Source of the DNA: Corylus avellana
Lineage: Eukaryota > Streptophyta > Magnoliopsida > Fagales > Betulaceae
Direction: 5' to 3'
DNA length: 64,000 bases
Assembly: GCF_901000735.1 (NCBI RefSeq)
Contig: NC_081544.1
Span: 9,177,608-9,241,607, forward strand
A model generated the notes under the pieces. It saw only the letters and a program-made list of their open reading frames with translations, had not been told where the DNA came from and made no database searches. Both the position numbers and the translations under genes were made by a program. How positions within the stretch are numbered: the stretch's first letter is position 1; every line of letters begins with the position of its first letter. Positions 46,811 to 59,446 of the stretch are shown here, piece after piece.

Positions 46811-48099
46811 TATACTCTCTTTCAAGCTCAGTAGTTTCTCTCTCATGAAGTCTCCGATCCTCCACAGCTAAACCCGCCGGCCGTCTCCCCGCCATTGATC
46901 TCCAGCCGTCGTCCTCTCTCCCTCCGTTTCTAGCTCCTGCAAGAGCTCCTCACAGGTATATATATATGTACATGCATCCTTGTATTTATTTATTTGTTTG
47001 GTTTGGATTTGGTGTTTGTATGCAAGTTTGGGTGATTACGTGCTAATTTCGTGTAATACGTTTGAAAAGAAAATAATTATGACTCTGGTTTTGTGCAAGA
47101 TGATTGATATATTTACATGAATTGATTCACTCTGTCATTCCTCCCTAGCTATATGCATTTCAATTTTTTTGTAATATATATATATACACTGTCCATATAC
47201 CCGGCCATATATATACAGTAAATATATAAATGAATAAAGAAATATATATATATGGCCGGGTATATATATATTATATATAACAATTTTACATATATGTTAT
47301 TATATATATCTTATTTAAATTTTTGCTTTGTATGAGATAGTCAATCTTTATTGTTAATTTGTTAATTATTTAGGTAATTCTTGCTGTGTGTTATGATTGT
47401 TATTTGGTATGCACGTGGTATATATGAACAACCATGTGGTTTTGATCGGTTATATCCGGAAACTAGTAATTAACTTAGATTTATTTATTTAATTTGTTTA
47501 GTGATATATAATAATAAATGCATTTAGATTTAGACTTGTATATTGTTTAGGTTTTGCCCTATTAATACTTATAAATGTTATACGACCAAAAACTTTGACA
47601 ATAGGAAAAAAAAATTTTAAAAAAAAAAAAAAAAAAAAAAAAACAACAACAAAAATAAATTGACTTCGTACCCTAGCTAGATTTATTTTATTTAACTAGG
47701 GCCCCCAACATCTAACAAATGCATATATATGAACTTTTGGGAAAAAAATGATAGAATCTGAATGTGAATGAAGAATGTTAACGGTTAAACAACATCAAAT
47801 AATGTAAATTAGAAAGAAAATAAAATAAAATAAAAAAGTGCGTGAAGAAAACCCTAAACACTACGAAAAAAAAAAAAAACATGAAAAAAACTAGCCTAGA
47901 TAGATGATCATTATTGATGGTCCCCATTTGGAATAGTTGTTATTTCGTTTAAGTTTAAGAAATTTTCATGAGTAAAAAAAAAAAAAAAAAATTACCAACA
48001 ACCTTGGCATCTAATGAAGTTTGCATGTAAATTCCATTTAATATGTATGGATTTATTAAATACTTTTAAGTCGCGTATATTTCTCTCTAATGTCCGTAG
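46811..48099 (+). mobile_element. CACTA 5' leader and leader intron, third copy
   Basis: Begins in the CT-rich leader (compare 29279). Donor CTCACAG|GTATAT at 46955/46956, acceptor at 48099. Up to about 47890 it differs from the first copy by many substitutions and indels (for example a long A-run at 47605-47643 where the first copy has a TA repeat), then becomes almost identical. Confidence 0.75.
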
Positions 48100-48105
48100 A
48101 CAACA

Positions 48106-51100
48106 ATGGACAAGAGTTGGATGACAAAGCCTAGGGGTACGAAGGAATACAGAGACGGTTGTAGGTTGTTCGTGGACTTTGTAGTTGGGAATTGTACAAT
48201 ACTTGATGGTAAGATTTACCGCCCGTGTAAGGTGTGTCGCCTTAACCGGCGCTATCCGCCAGGCGTTGTTCTCGCTGTTGTGCCAAATACTACCTAAAAT
48301 AATAGATAATATTTAGTACGTTTTAACTCGCAAGTACACAAGATCAAAACAATAGTATAGTACAGCAAGTACGAGGTCGAACCCACGGAGATTGTGATTT
48401 TGTTTAGAATTAATTAAAATATCAAATTGTCACAAATTTGATATTAAGAAAAGTAAAAAGATATAAAGATAAAGTAAAGGTAAAGGCAGGGCTTTGATAT
48501 CCACCACTAATTATGCTCAATTAATATAACAATATACTAATGATCTAATCATATTATGAATACTTAATGTTTGCTAACCTAAGGGAATGAGTGTATACTC
48601 CTTCAGCTATTGATTTCCCTAAGCAACGAGTTAGGCATGGGTGTATACTCTAACTCTTTTCTTTCCTAAAAGATTTAGCATAGTATATACTAAGTTGTTC
48701 TTTAGAAAAGCATATGTTCTATGGAAATCAACAAACACATGAGGCCTAGGGCATGGGTGTATACTCCCGGTTTTCCATGTTGATTAACCCAAGAACCGCG
48801 GTGTGGATTCTTTTGTTGCTTATGTTAAACCCAGGACTCGGTCATCCAAATTGATTTAACTAATTAGTCAATACCACATGCATATAATGGCCAGTCACAT
48901 ACATATGAAGAATTCATGAAAATAGGAATTAATCAAGTTAAGCAACACAATATGATTATCACAAAGGCGCCAATATTAACATATTAAATAAACATAATTA
49001 GGGCTTCAATCTAGCCCTCCTTAAGAGTTAGTTACACATAATTAAAATAAAAAGAAAAGAGAAGGGAAAGAAAGAACCGAAAACCGCTCCTAGAAGTAGC
49101 CTCCAATCCTCTCCCCAAGTTGTGCCTCTTCTAAGGATTTTAGGATGATTTAAATTGCGAGGCTTAGGGGTTTATTTATAAAGCTTAGGAGAGTCCTAGA
49201 TGCCCTAGTAATCCTAGGAAATTCGGTGTTTTAAGTCCAAGTCCAATTAGGATAAGAAAGCCTAAGTCCAAATCGGATTAGGATTCGCCCAAGATTGCGG
49301 TCTTAACTTGCGGCGCGATTTTTGCCTTACAGCGCTCCGAATTAGGGAAATTCTATTTAACAATGATTTGTAGCATTTTGAGTTATCTTTGTAATGCCGC
49401 TTGAATCACCTCAATCGGATATCTGATCTGAAAGTTGTGGTCAAAATACTGAGACATGTTCAGAATCCAATTTTGCATCCAATCCGATTTGACTTCAATG
49501 TGAGAAATTCCAAATTGATCCTTTCCTTTATTTGACTAAACTTAACCATGATTGGCTAAGCTCAACTATATCTTCTAGGTCTTCCCAATTTGCCCTTTAA
49601 GCTTGTAATTCTTCCAGAAACGCTTTCTTTTCTTCCAAAAGCCTAAAAAACAAAGAAAATACAAAAAGGAAGTAAAATGGCCTAATTAACCAAAACCAAA
49701 GGATTAAAACATGCAAGTTAAGGGCTGAAAATATGAATATTTTAGCACTTATCACTCGCCCACTTAACAGGGGGAAAAGGCATACTTCCTACATATAAGG
49801 ACTGGATGGTCCATGGTGAGAAGCCTGTCCGGGACCATGTTGAACCGTCCAGCCACAGATGAAGCAGGTGGAAGCAGTGATCAGGGTGGAAATATGAACG
49901 CTATGTTGTGTGATGTGTTCGGCATGCACGATGTCAGGGAAGACAATTGTGAGCCTCAGGTCATTGTGCAAGGTGATGAAGAAATCGTAGTCGAAGAAGT
50001 GGATGAAGTTGATGCCCAAAAGTATCACGAGCTGCTTAAAGAGGCAAAGACACCGCTATATGATAGGACCAAACATAGCAAGCTGAGCGCAACTGTTCAT
50101 CTGTACAATTTGAAGTGTGTTGGTGGAATTAGTAACAAGATATTCTCATCTCTCCTTGAGTTCATCAATCAATTGTTGCCTGTGGATAATGAAGCTTTGC
50201 CGATTAATACCTATGAGGCAAAAAAATATCTAAGGGACATGGGACTTGGATATGAGAAGATTTCGGCTTGTCGTAATAACTGCATGCTATTTTGGAAAAG
50301 CAACAAAGAGTTAGATTCATGTACAGTTTGTGGCAAATCTAAGTGGAAAGATGAAATTCATTTGGACGAGGATGGTCAACCCATATGGTCAAGTAAGATA
50401 TGCCCGGTAAAAGTATTGCGGTGGTTTTCATTCATACCAAGACTACAAAGGTTGTTTATGTCACAATATACATCGCCCCATATGAAGTGGCATGCAGACA
50501 ACAGCGCAAAGGACGGCAAATTGAGGCATCCGACTGACGGTGAAGCATGGAAGTCATTTGATCAATTATATCCAAAATTTGCGGCGGACAGCAAGAATGT
50601 AAGGCTTGGACTAACCTCAAATGGATTTAATCCTTTTGGAAACCTTAGTACACCCTACAGCACTTGGCCTGTAATGCTTGTGCCATGCAACTTGCCTCCT
50701 TAGATGTGCATGAAACAAATGTCTTTCATATTATTCCTGATTATCCTAGGCCCGAGCTCACCTGGAATGGATATAGACGTTTACCTACAGCCCTTAATTG
50801 AGGAATTGAAGGAATTATGAAATGTAGGAGTTCGCACATTAGATGTTTCCACTAAAACACAATTTATGTTGCATGCACAATTGATGTGGATAGTTAATGA
50901 CTTCCCGGCATACGCAGATCTGTCAAGGTGGCCTACAAGGGGAGCAAGACATGTCCTTGTTGTATGCAGTTAACAAGGTCTCGATGGTTAAAACACGACC
51001 ATAAATGGTGTTTTATGGGTCATAGGCAATACTTGCCATTGGATCATCCGTGGAGGAAGAACAAAAGAAATTTTGACGGTAACCAAGAACTACAATGTCC

Positions 51101-53106
51101 ACCTGATGTGCTAAGTGAAGATAAAATCCTAAGACAGTTAGAAGGGATGCCATTTGGGGATGAGGATGCCGGCAAGTCAAAGCTAGATAGTAGTAAGAAG
51201 CAGGGAGAGAAGTGGAAGAAGACTACTCCCAACACCAAACCCGAAGGTACCAATCATGTATTATGGAAGAAGAAGAGTATTTTCTTTAGGTTTCCGTATT
51301 GGAAGAATAATTTACTACGGCACAACCTTGATATGATGCACATAGAGAAGAATGTGATGGACAACATTCTTGGCACAATACTCAACATAAAAGGGAAACC
51401 AAAGGACAACTACGATGCTCGCAAAGACTTGCAAGAGATGGGATTGAGACGTCTACTTCATCCATTTACGAAGAATGGAAAAAACTATATGCCCCCAGCT
51501 TGCCACACGATGTCCAATGAAGATAAAACCAGTTTCTTGAAAGTGCTTCGAGATGTGAGGGTGCCCAATGGTTATGCCTCGAATATTTCCAGATGTGTAT
51601 GACTCAAAGACCATACGATGACTGGTTTGAAGAGTCATGACAATCACATACTGATGCAACAACTTCTACCTATTGCTTTACGTGGTTCATTGCCAGGTAA
51701 CGTGGTCAGACCTTTGGTTGAGATGGGAACATTCATCTGGGGCATATGTTCAACTACGCTGACACTAGATGATTTGTACCGACTCCAAAGTGAAGTCTGT
51801 GTGACTTTGTCCAAGATGGAACAAGTATATTCCCCTAGTTTTTTCATTAGCATGGTTCATGTTGTCCTGCATCTTGTCCGTGAATGCCAAGTGCGTGGAC
51901 CAGTGCAGTATAGGTAGATGTATCCGGCTGAGAGGTAAATTTTGATCGTTAAGTTATTATTATTATTTTTTCCTCACCATTAAAAGGCAGTGAATCACTG
52001 CAATTGATTGATTTTCATATACAGGAACCAAAGGGGGTTCAAGTCTAATGTGCGCAATAAAGCGACTCCCGAGGGATGTATTGCGGAGAGCTACATAACA
52101 ACTGAGTTGGGGACATTTTGCTCGATGTATTTGGATAATGTACCGATGTTTCATAATAAAGCCCAAAGAAACCTTGATGGTTGTAAGGGGGCGGGAACAT
52201 GAGTCGTCCTCAACTGTATCATACTAGCACAAATTCATCGATATATATTGTTTAACTTGGATGAGTTTCTACCGCTACGAACGTGAGTCATGTCACTAGT
52301 ACATGCCCTACCATTCCTTGTACAACCTTAATTTCTAATTTACTATAATGAATTTAATTTCTAATTGTAGGATGCACATGGAAACGCTTAGAGGGCGAAC
52401 AGCGGACGATCAGTTGGAAAACCAACATTTCGAACAATTTGTCGATTGGTATCGTGACTACGTAAGAATAATGTCTTCTTACTGGTTAAATGACTTGTAT
52501 ATCTGTTTCGCATACAAATCCTATACACCAATTTCATATATCGTCCTCCATTGTACGCAGGTCAATGGATTGGACGACCTACGCAGACAGGAGCTGGGGG
52601 AGAAACTGGTAATGCACTGTAGAGGGTCAAAGGAAACAGCAGTCAAGTATAACAGATATATGGTTAACAGGAAGTTGTTCCTTACTCTTTTAGTTGATAT
52701 CGGAAAAATGACTCAAAATAACGGTGTGTGTGTGCTGAGTACTGATGGCGAAGCGCATTACGAGAAGTTAACCCAAATAATTGAGGTTGAGTACTACGAT
52801 AGGAGAAAATATGTTATGTTCAAGTGTGATTGGGTGGACAATACGAGGGACAGGGGGTACAAGGTTGACGAGTATGGCATAACGCTTGTCAATTTCAAAA
52901 ACCTTATCCACACCGGGCAGAGGATTACGAATGAGCCGTTTGTGCTAACTTCACAAGTTGACCAAGTATTTTACATCGAAGATGAAAGGAACCCAGATTG
53001 GGCTTGCGCTGTAAGGACTAAACCTAGAAACGTGTATGATATTGGTCAGGGTCAAGGGTCTGACATTCTAGTGTTAACTATCACGAGATTGAGCCCCTCC
53101 TCTTGA
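48106..53106 (+). pseudogene. TNP2-like CACTA transposase, copy 2 (nearly complete, interrupted)
   Basis: Same domain order as the first copy: N-terminal associated domain (48106-48275), solo LTR, Transposase_21 region (49760-50702, 50928-51602), then GLKSHDNHILMQQLLPIALR and the following DUF4218-like part ending VRGPVQYR. A spliced exon at about 52025-52190 (SNVRNKATPEGCIAESYI) continues DUF4218. 52372-53106 includes a DUF4216 domain (VMFKCDWVDN, DEYGITLVNF, PFVLTSQVDQVFYIED). Stops at 50701, 50818, 51600 and 51915 and a frameshift near 50925 make it non-functional. It differs from the first copy at 51372 (Gly for Asp). Confidence 0.85.
48276..49754 (-). mobile_element. Solo LTR, duplicate of 30797-32275
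   Basis: Same ends, same length and same CTCGC flanks (48271-48275 and 49755-49759), offset by exactly 17479 bp from the first copy. The shared insertion shows both transposase copies descend from one already-interrupted element, or are one sequence assembled twice. Confidence 0.92.
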
Positions 53107-53433
53107 GTACCAATCATGATCATGTTAACGCACCTGATAATGTCGATTACATTCGACCCGATTTAGAACCAATTAAAGCGTATGTCATTTAATGAAATTG
53201 GAGTACACCCTTATCTTTGATTTTTTTTTTTAAAAAAGAAATATTTACATTAATTTGTAATTGCTTTTTAGGTTAACCATAAAATTTATATATAGTTTGT
53301 GAAAACGATATATAATATATTAAGTAACTAGTATATGTTTAAAATTTTAAATGTGTGATTACTTTACATATACTTGTACTTATTTACTTATTTTAAATAC
53401 TAATTCGGTTCGTAACGTATTTTGTAGGGAGAT

Positions 53434-55610
53434 ATGAGTTATAGGGGAAAGAGAAAAGCACAGAGGCATCTGACCATGCGGTTGACATCCACCGCCCATG
53501 CGTTACATTCGTCCCCCTAGGCTGATATGGAGCCAGAAGGGTATAGACCGGTACTTCCACATCATGTGGAAGGGCAGATCTATGCGGGGCAGGAAGTGGG
53601 CTTTGGTGGTGACGTTCATGTAGATTCTCAGCATACTCCGCCAGAGCCAGGCACATCCACACCTTTCACGCTTGACTTCACAAAGTTGAACGATCTGGGG
53701 ATCGTTTCCCATAGCCATTTCGAGCCGCACCCGTATCCCACTGGATCACATGTGGATGATAGTGATGAGACACAACCCCCGGATAGCAATGTAGGTGATG
53801 AGGATGGTGTCGCACAGGACACGCATTCCGATGATGCCGCTACACGCCCGTTGGTGGTGGATGAGGTTCGGACGATAAATAAGTATATGTGCTAAAAAAT
53901 CGTAATATTTTTTTATTTCAATATGTAGTTAGTTTAATTATGTAACTAACTTGTTCAAATCCTTAATGTATTAGGTGTAGATCAAAATGGCACCACCTGC
54001 TACCATGTTTTGAGTGTCAAGTCATGTCACAAGCTGTGGGAGATCCCCGCTGGCCAGAGGATCTTGTGTAAGAATAACCCCGCGTGGTAGCCTATGGGAC
54101 AAAGTGCTTCCAAATTTAGACGGCTGACCGGAGTGTTCATTAGGAGCAGTACTTATGTAAGGATTAACAACGAGTGGAAGAATGTACCGGAGCGTAGGAA
54201 GCAGAATATTTGGTATGTCTTGATGGTATGTTATAATTAAATATTATTGTATTTATGATAGTTATTTGTATATTCATATATTTATCTCAAATACATGCTG
54301 TATGTTAATATAAATATACGCATGAATTTATGCAGAAGCAGTTCTATATCCCGCCTGAGTGCGATATTGCGGCCATAAAACGAGACACTTTTCTTGATAT
54401 GCGAAACAAGCATAAGACTTGGAGGTATGACTTGAAGCAGAGTCTTCACGTTACGTCGGACGATACTCCGGCGACAGTGAAGGCTAGGAAAGGGGATCAA
54501 TTATCCACGTACAACAGAACGGACGTGGATATATTATTGGAGAAATGGTATAGTAAAGAGAATCAAGTAAGTCACATATTTTAGTGGGTTTTGTTTAGTT
54601 TTATTAAAATGAATGTATTAGACTAAAATATTAACAATGTTAATTGTGTAGGAATATGCTGCATATATGAAGGGAATCTGGTCCAAGAACAAGGAGCCTC
54701 ACTGCACCGGGTCAAAGAGCTATGCCAGGGCTACACATGAAGAAGTATGTGTGTTTTTTGATCAATTATATATATATAATATTTATGTTGATATGTTTAT
54801 GTTTGATTTTTTTAAGTTTTATTTGTTTATGCAGCTCATAAATACCGGGACTCCGCCAACACGAGCGCAATCTTAGATCAACACATGTGTGAAGAACGAT
54901 GGCGGATATCCAAATGACTTGGTCAGTGAGAGATGTGTATGCTACTAATAACCGATATGTCTTGGTTAATGTATATTTCTTTGTATTTTAATTTAATATT
55001 TCTAATTGCATCTTTTAATGTGTACCCTACAGGAGAGGATGAAGGAGTTACTTCTCACTGACCCTGCTGGTAGAAGATCTGTAACCGAGGGCACCGTACG
55101 GTGGGCACCCGACTATGCATACGCACAGGGGATAGGCAATAAGCCGGAGTACGCTGATCAGGTTCGCTAGGTTGGAACAGATATACTACCTGTGCGCGGC
55201 AGCATACACTCCTATTATAGACCAGTCGCACCATGGTCACAACCTCCCGGGAGCTCTGGTGTCCCAGAAATGATAGAAGCTGCACTATATGCTGAGTGGG
55301 AGAAGCACAAGCAGGAGATGGATGCGCTGTTATAGACACAGCGAGAGCAGGCAGTGGAGTAGCAAGCTGAAAGGGAAAGGCACAGGGAGGAGATAGCTGC
55401 ACTGTTAAATGCATAGCGAGAGCAGGTTGCTGTGCGGCTAGCTGAGAGTGAGGCTAGTATGAACACTTTGTATGAGGCACGTTTTCGTCAGCTTGAGTCC
55501 ATGTTGCAATTGAGGTCCTCATCTGATATGACTCTAGTTAAGGATGTGCCAGACCAAGAATCTCCAACCCGTTTGGGGGTGAGATCGTCGATGGGGAGTG
55601 GAACAGGTAA
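53434..55610 (+). pseudogene. TNP1/Ptta-type second CACTA gene
   Basis: Starts MSYRGKRKAQRH at 53434, with a TAG at 53518, then MEPEGYRPVLPHHVEGQIYA and an acidic region. Downstream exons (about 53985-54230, 54336-54567, 54653-54741, 54836-54950, 55034-55610, GT-AG borders at most junctions) encode the plant transposase (Ptta/En/Spm) domain: KLWEIPAG, FRRLTGVFIRS, WKNVPERRKQNIW, QFYIPPECD, HKTWRYDLK, IWSKNKEPHCTGSKSYARATHEE. A glutamine/glutamate-rich coiled coil (EQAVE-QAERERHREEIAAL) follows. Stops at 54088 (Trp expected), 55168, 55333, 55360 and 55414 (the last three at Gln positions). In CACTA elements this protein binds the subterminal repeats. This copy is dead. Confidence 0.75.
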
Positions 55611-57890
55611 TGCAATTTTTTTTTTTTTTGGTTTGGGTTTTCTTGAATATATATATATGTGGACACTCTTGTTGCAAAATGTTTTGTTCTTCATTGGTTT
55701 GGTGATACATTTGATTGCTTTTAATATTGTTTTTGATGTTCTTATTGTTGATAGTGACCCCGATGATGTTTGTTATTGTTTCTACTACTAAAGGTTAGTA
55801 TTGTGTTTGCGTCTAATTTTAGAAAGATATTATTTTCCAGTCGGAATACCTATATATATAGATATTGCATTGATGATTATTATTATTTGTAGTTAGTGCA
55901 TTTTTTGTTCTATTATAGTAATGTCATTTTGGTTAGTAGATATGTTAAAGTTGTTATGGTGCCTTTTTTTGTGTTTGGCTTAGGATCCTGATAAGAAAGG
56001 TACCTATTGCTTCCTGATTGATTGTTTTATCATCTCCAGGTAATGCGGAGAGGTTGGAGAATGAGGAAGCTATCGACCTAGAATGAGCATTGTCTGTGAG
56101 TTTGTAGTTAGTAAACCTATTATATGTTTTGTTCTTGTATTGTTGATGTTTAACGTTACATGTAATGAAGTCTATATTCGTGGTAACACATAGTTTGGTT
56201 GTATATGATTGACGTAGAGACTGCATGTTTGTGATACATGTAATTATGTCTATATGATAAATAGTAAGTATTTTTTTATGGATGTTTAATCAATACTTCG
56301 TTTAGGGTTTAATAGGTTGGGCCTCTTGTAGGAGAGATAATGAGGTCAAAAGTATAATTTAGTGTTTCTTTTCATTAAAAAAAAGAAAAAGAAAAAGAAA
56401 AAGAAAGAAAGGAGATAGAGAGAGAAGAGGAAGAAAAGAAGGAATCTCTATGGTCTACAAATTTGGAAGGGGTATGTAACTATGATCACTTGTTATTCTT
56501 TTTGAAGAGGAAAAATTATGATATTTGGGTACCGGAAAAATCAATTATCAATTTGCTTCTATGTTCTTGAAGGTACTTTATGCTTCAATTTATAAATTAA
56601 ACTGCTAGTTTAGGTCAGGTTTCCTTGTTCTTTGTGAAATAAATGTTATACTACCTTTCTTGATGTAAATGGCAATTCTATGAATGTAGATGGCAATCAA
56701 ATATAAATACCTATTGATTTAATAAGATTCTATGGTAGGTCATGGAGGAAAGTTTCTACTTTATTCAGTCTTGTCTATCCACAGGATAGAGTAGAGTATT
56801 TGTTTCTCTTTGTAGAGTAACATATTTTTTTCGAAATTATTTCTTACTGCAGATTGTGAAGAAGCTCGTGGATGTTGTTGCCAGTATACATCAAGCTATC
56901 TGGGAAGCCTTTGGAAATAGCGGTATGAACTCAACACCTCAAAATGAGAGTTCACAATCTGAGTATACATCAAGCTTTCTCCAATATGGGAGTTCACTTT
57001 AAAAAGTAAAATGTCCATTGTGCAACAACTAATTGCCACATAAATGTGATAGTTCATGTGTCATTTTTGTTTTCCTTCTCCTTGCTCGATAGGACTTAGT
57101 AATTTTTTGGATGCGTGTTTATGGAAGTGATGAGTTTTAAGAAGAACTTTTATGGATGAGTTGGTACTTTGAAATAAAAGTCTCATACTGGTGTGAGGAT
57201 TCACTAATATTGTCAAATTTCCTCTATCTGCCCTTGAATCTCCCAAGAATTTTCAGCTCCTAGCAACCCTTGTAAGAATATATACAGGACGTCTGTAAGA
57301 ATATAGAATCTTACATAGCAGAAAAATATAATTAGACTCTTCTTTGCAGCCCTTGTCTGTTATAACTACATATGCCCCAAGTATACCATGGCCTCTGCAT
57401 ATTGCCAAGTATAACCTGGTTATATAAGACGTATTAGTTTGGTTGGATTTTGTTTTCCATTTTGGTTTGGTATCCTAATCTAACTGTTGAACTAACTCAA
57501 TGACCTACCTGTTATTCCATGGCTTTCTCTATTTATTTCTTATGTTGATAGATCTGAATGTTGAATTCCATTATATGTAACTGAATTTCTGTACATACAT
57601 CCTTTCTTACTGCATGGTTTTATTATGCGAAATGCAACATGTCATTATTTCTAAATTTGCTACCATTCATAATTTTTTTTTTTTACTAGATCCATCAACT
57701 ACATGTCATTAGGACATAGTTTAAGTCTTTAAGAGTTGTTGGCTTTGGAAGATGTGCTTCAAATGATTTACCCTTAAATCCTTATGAAATTGTCAATTCA
57801 AAAAAAAAAAAACAAATGAGAAAAAAAAAAACAATAAATCGTAAAACCTAATGCGAAAAACAAACAAAAAAATGAGGAAAAAAAAAAAAA
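55611..57890. other. CACTA 3' region, no gene recognised
   Basis: Probable 3' non-coding part of the element. AT-rich with a (GAAAAA)n tract at 56378-56412 and short unrelated ORFs. Includes possible further short exons after 55800 but no recognisable domain. Confidence 0.55.
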
Positions 57891-57899
57891 AACCCTAAT

Positions 57900-58185
57900 A
57901 TTTTGACGTGGTAGAACTCCCACGTCAAAATTTTCTGATGTGGGAGTTCGTCCATGTCAGAAAACATTCTGATGTGGTAGAGATGCCATGTCTGACGTGC
58001 TACTCTTTGCCACGTCAGAAAAATATTTCTAACGTGTGATACAATAAAACGTCAGAAAATTCTGACGTTCTAACCACTAACACGTTAGGAAAAAAAATTT
58101 ACTGACCCCTATGCTTCTGACATTCAACACACGTCAGAAAAATTTTTGACGTGTCAGACACCATAAAACGTCAAAAATTTCCAGT
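57900..58185. repeat. 3' subterminal TGACGTGG array
   Basis: About 14 sites of TTCTGACGTGG / CCACGTCAGAA in both orientations, ending 25 bp before the terminal inverted repeat, mirroring the 5' array at 28718. Confidence 0.9.
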
Positions 58186-58233
58186 AAGGAAAAAATTGTT
58201 TTTTTGTAATGCCAGTGAAGTTGTTACAGCCAT

Positions 58234-59446
58234 GGATGAATATGACGCGCTAGGGAGTTAGGGAATGATGAATGAATGTGAATATAAAGGAGCACGAAAG
58301 GGTGATTTAATTGGATAAAAAAATAAATAAAAAAATAAATAAAGGATCACTTTGATATCTTGTCGGATCAAGTTGCTTGGGGAAAATATTATTTTTTCGA
58401 CAAAGTTGGATGCATACGTGGAGATCGAGATCTAGGGAAATAAGTGTATGTGGAAAATATTATTTGTTTTCTCAAAGTTGCTTTGAGAATAGACCATACA
58501 CTTACACCCAATGACTCAGCATTAAAACGTTTTAGATGAGTTCTCATTGTGTTAATCATGTTTGGAGGGTAAAATTATTGATGAAGATTTTTTTTTTTTT
58601 TTTTTGTGCAAAAGAGTATGGGTTAATAATGTGCTTGAGTTAGCACATACATACATACATATATATGTATGTGGCCTTATAATTTTCCTAGTACGAGGAG
58701 ATTACGTAGGGTTGTACGTATGGATTTGGATATTTACTGTAATTATTCACTATTTACGATATCCATATATAGATTTGGATATCAGTTTTGTGGTGTATAT
58801 ATATATATATATAATAAATTCACCAAAACAACTTCGATTTGGTTTTTAACATCAAAATGATGTTTTGCATTTGTTATAGGGTTTAGTATTTTTTTTTCTT
58901 TTATCATATCTCACGTACTTACACCCACGTTGTGATGCTAGGGCTTAAAAAACACTAAAATATGCCCTAAACACCAAAAATCAGCTAAAATTATTTTCAA
59001 AATTATTTAAAGTATGATCTAATAGACATCTAAAGAAGACTCAAAAAACTAAAATAAGACCCGAAATCCCATTACATGATATACGGTTAGCGGAAAATAA
59101 CTGCACTATGCATGTATAGCCCTAGGCTAGGACTATGAGTATTTCATCACAAATAATTACTCTAAATATGGTTATGTATGGTATACCTAATGTGTTGGAA
59201 TGTTGAAATCTTTGAAAAGTTCAAAAAGTTTTGGGCAGAAGGTGAAAAGCAATTAGGTAAATACCAACAAGCTGATTTCTCCATTTATTTAAAATCATAA
59301 AAGGCGCAACCCAAGTAAAAAGAAAAAAACATAGAAGAAATACATCTAGCTAGCTATATAACTAGCTAGGAATTTTTTTTTTTAGTTCTTTCTAAAATTC
59401 AAGCAAATTAGGATATAGCATAAATCAGCTGCTCGATGGAAGCCTT
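58234..59446 (-). promoter_or_regulatory. Upstream region of copy 3 and spacer to intact type A gene
   Basis: Contains the conserved type A upstream block at 58425-58560 (AGATCTAGGGAAATAAGTG, ATTATTTGTTTTCTCAAAGT, ACGTTTTAGATGAGTTCTCA) and a TATA-like CTTTATATTC (reverse complement) near 58282-58291, about 50 bp before the ATG. Positions 58560-59446 are AT-rich spacer with no gene, and its far side is the 3' flank of the intact gene. Confidence 0.55.

Larger units (their letters stand above)
28687..58211 (+). mobile_element. CACTA (En/Spm) insertion interval
   Basis: Left end CACTACAAAAAAAA at 28687; right end TTTTTTTGTAATG at 58211, whose reverse complement CATTACAAAAAAA is a one-mismatch terminal inverted repeat. 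Flanks carry the 3-bp TSD CCA (28684-28686 and 58212-58214). The host exon reads straight through at the intact paralogue (GAAACCAGTGGAG, 61786-61798), so these are the two sides of one insertion. As assembled the interval is 29.5 kb, but it includes a foreign inverted block and a duplicated transposase region. Joining 28687-34346 directly to 51826-58211 would give an element of about 12 kb, a normal autonomous size. Confidence 0.85.
21173..58233 (-). pseudogene. Type A 2OGD 5' fragment (copy 3), split twice
   Basis: Only promoter and exon 1 sequence remain. The start codon is at 58231-58233 and exon 1 runs to 58212, where a CACTA insertion begins. It resumes at 28686-28590, is interrupted by a copia element (21232-28589), and resumes at 21231 down to about 21173, where homology ends just after the EDP-encoding part. 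No exon 2-4 is attached. The same fragment, with the same copia site and the same truncation point but without the CACTA, occurs in inverted orientation at 36171-38949. Most of the span listed is inserted DNA. Confidence 0.8.

Noticed and set aside
52960..53106. Possible host gene around the DUF4216 domain
   Set aside because: DUF4216 is a standard C-terminal companion domain of plant CACTA TNP2 proteins and is preceded by the same element's DUF4218 exon.
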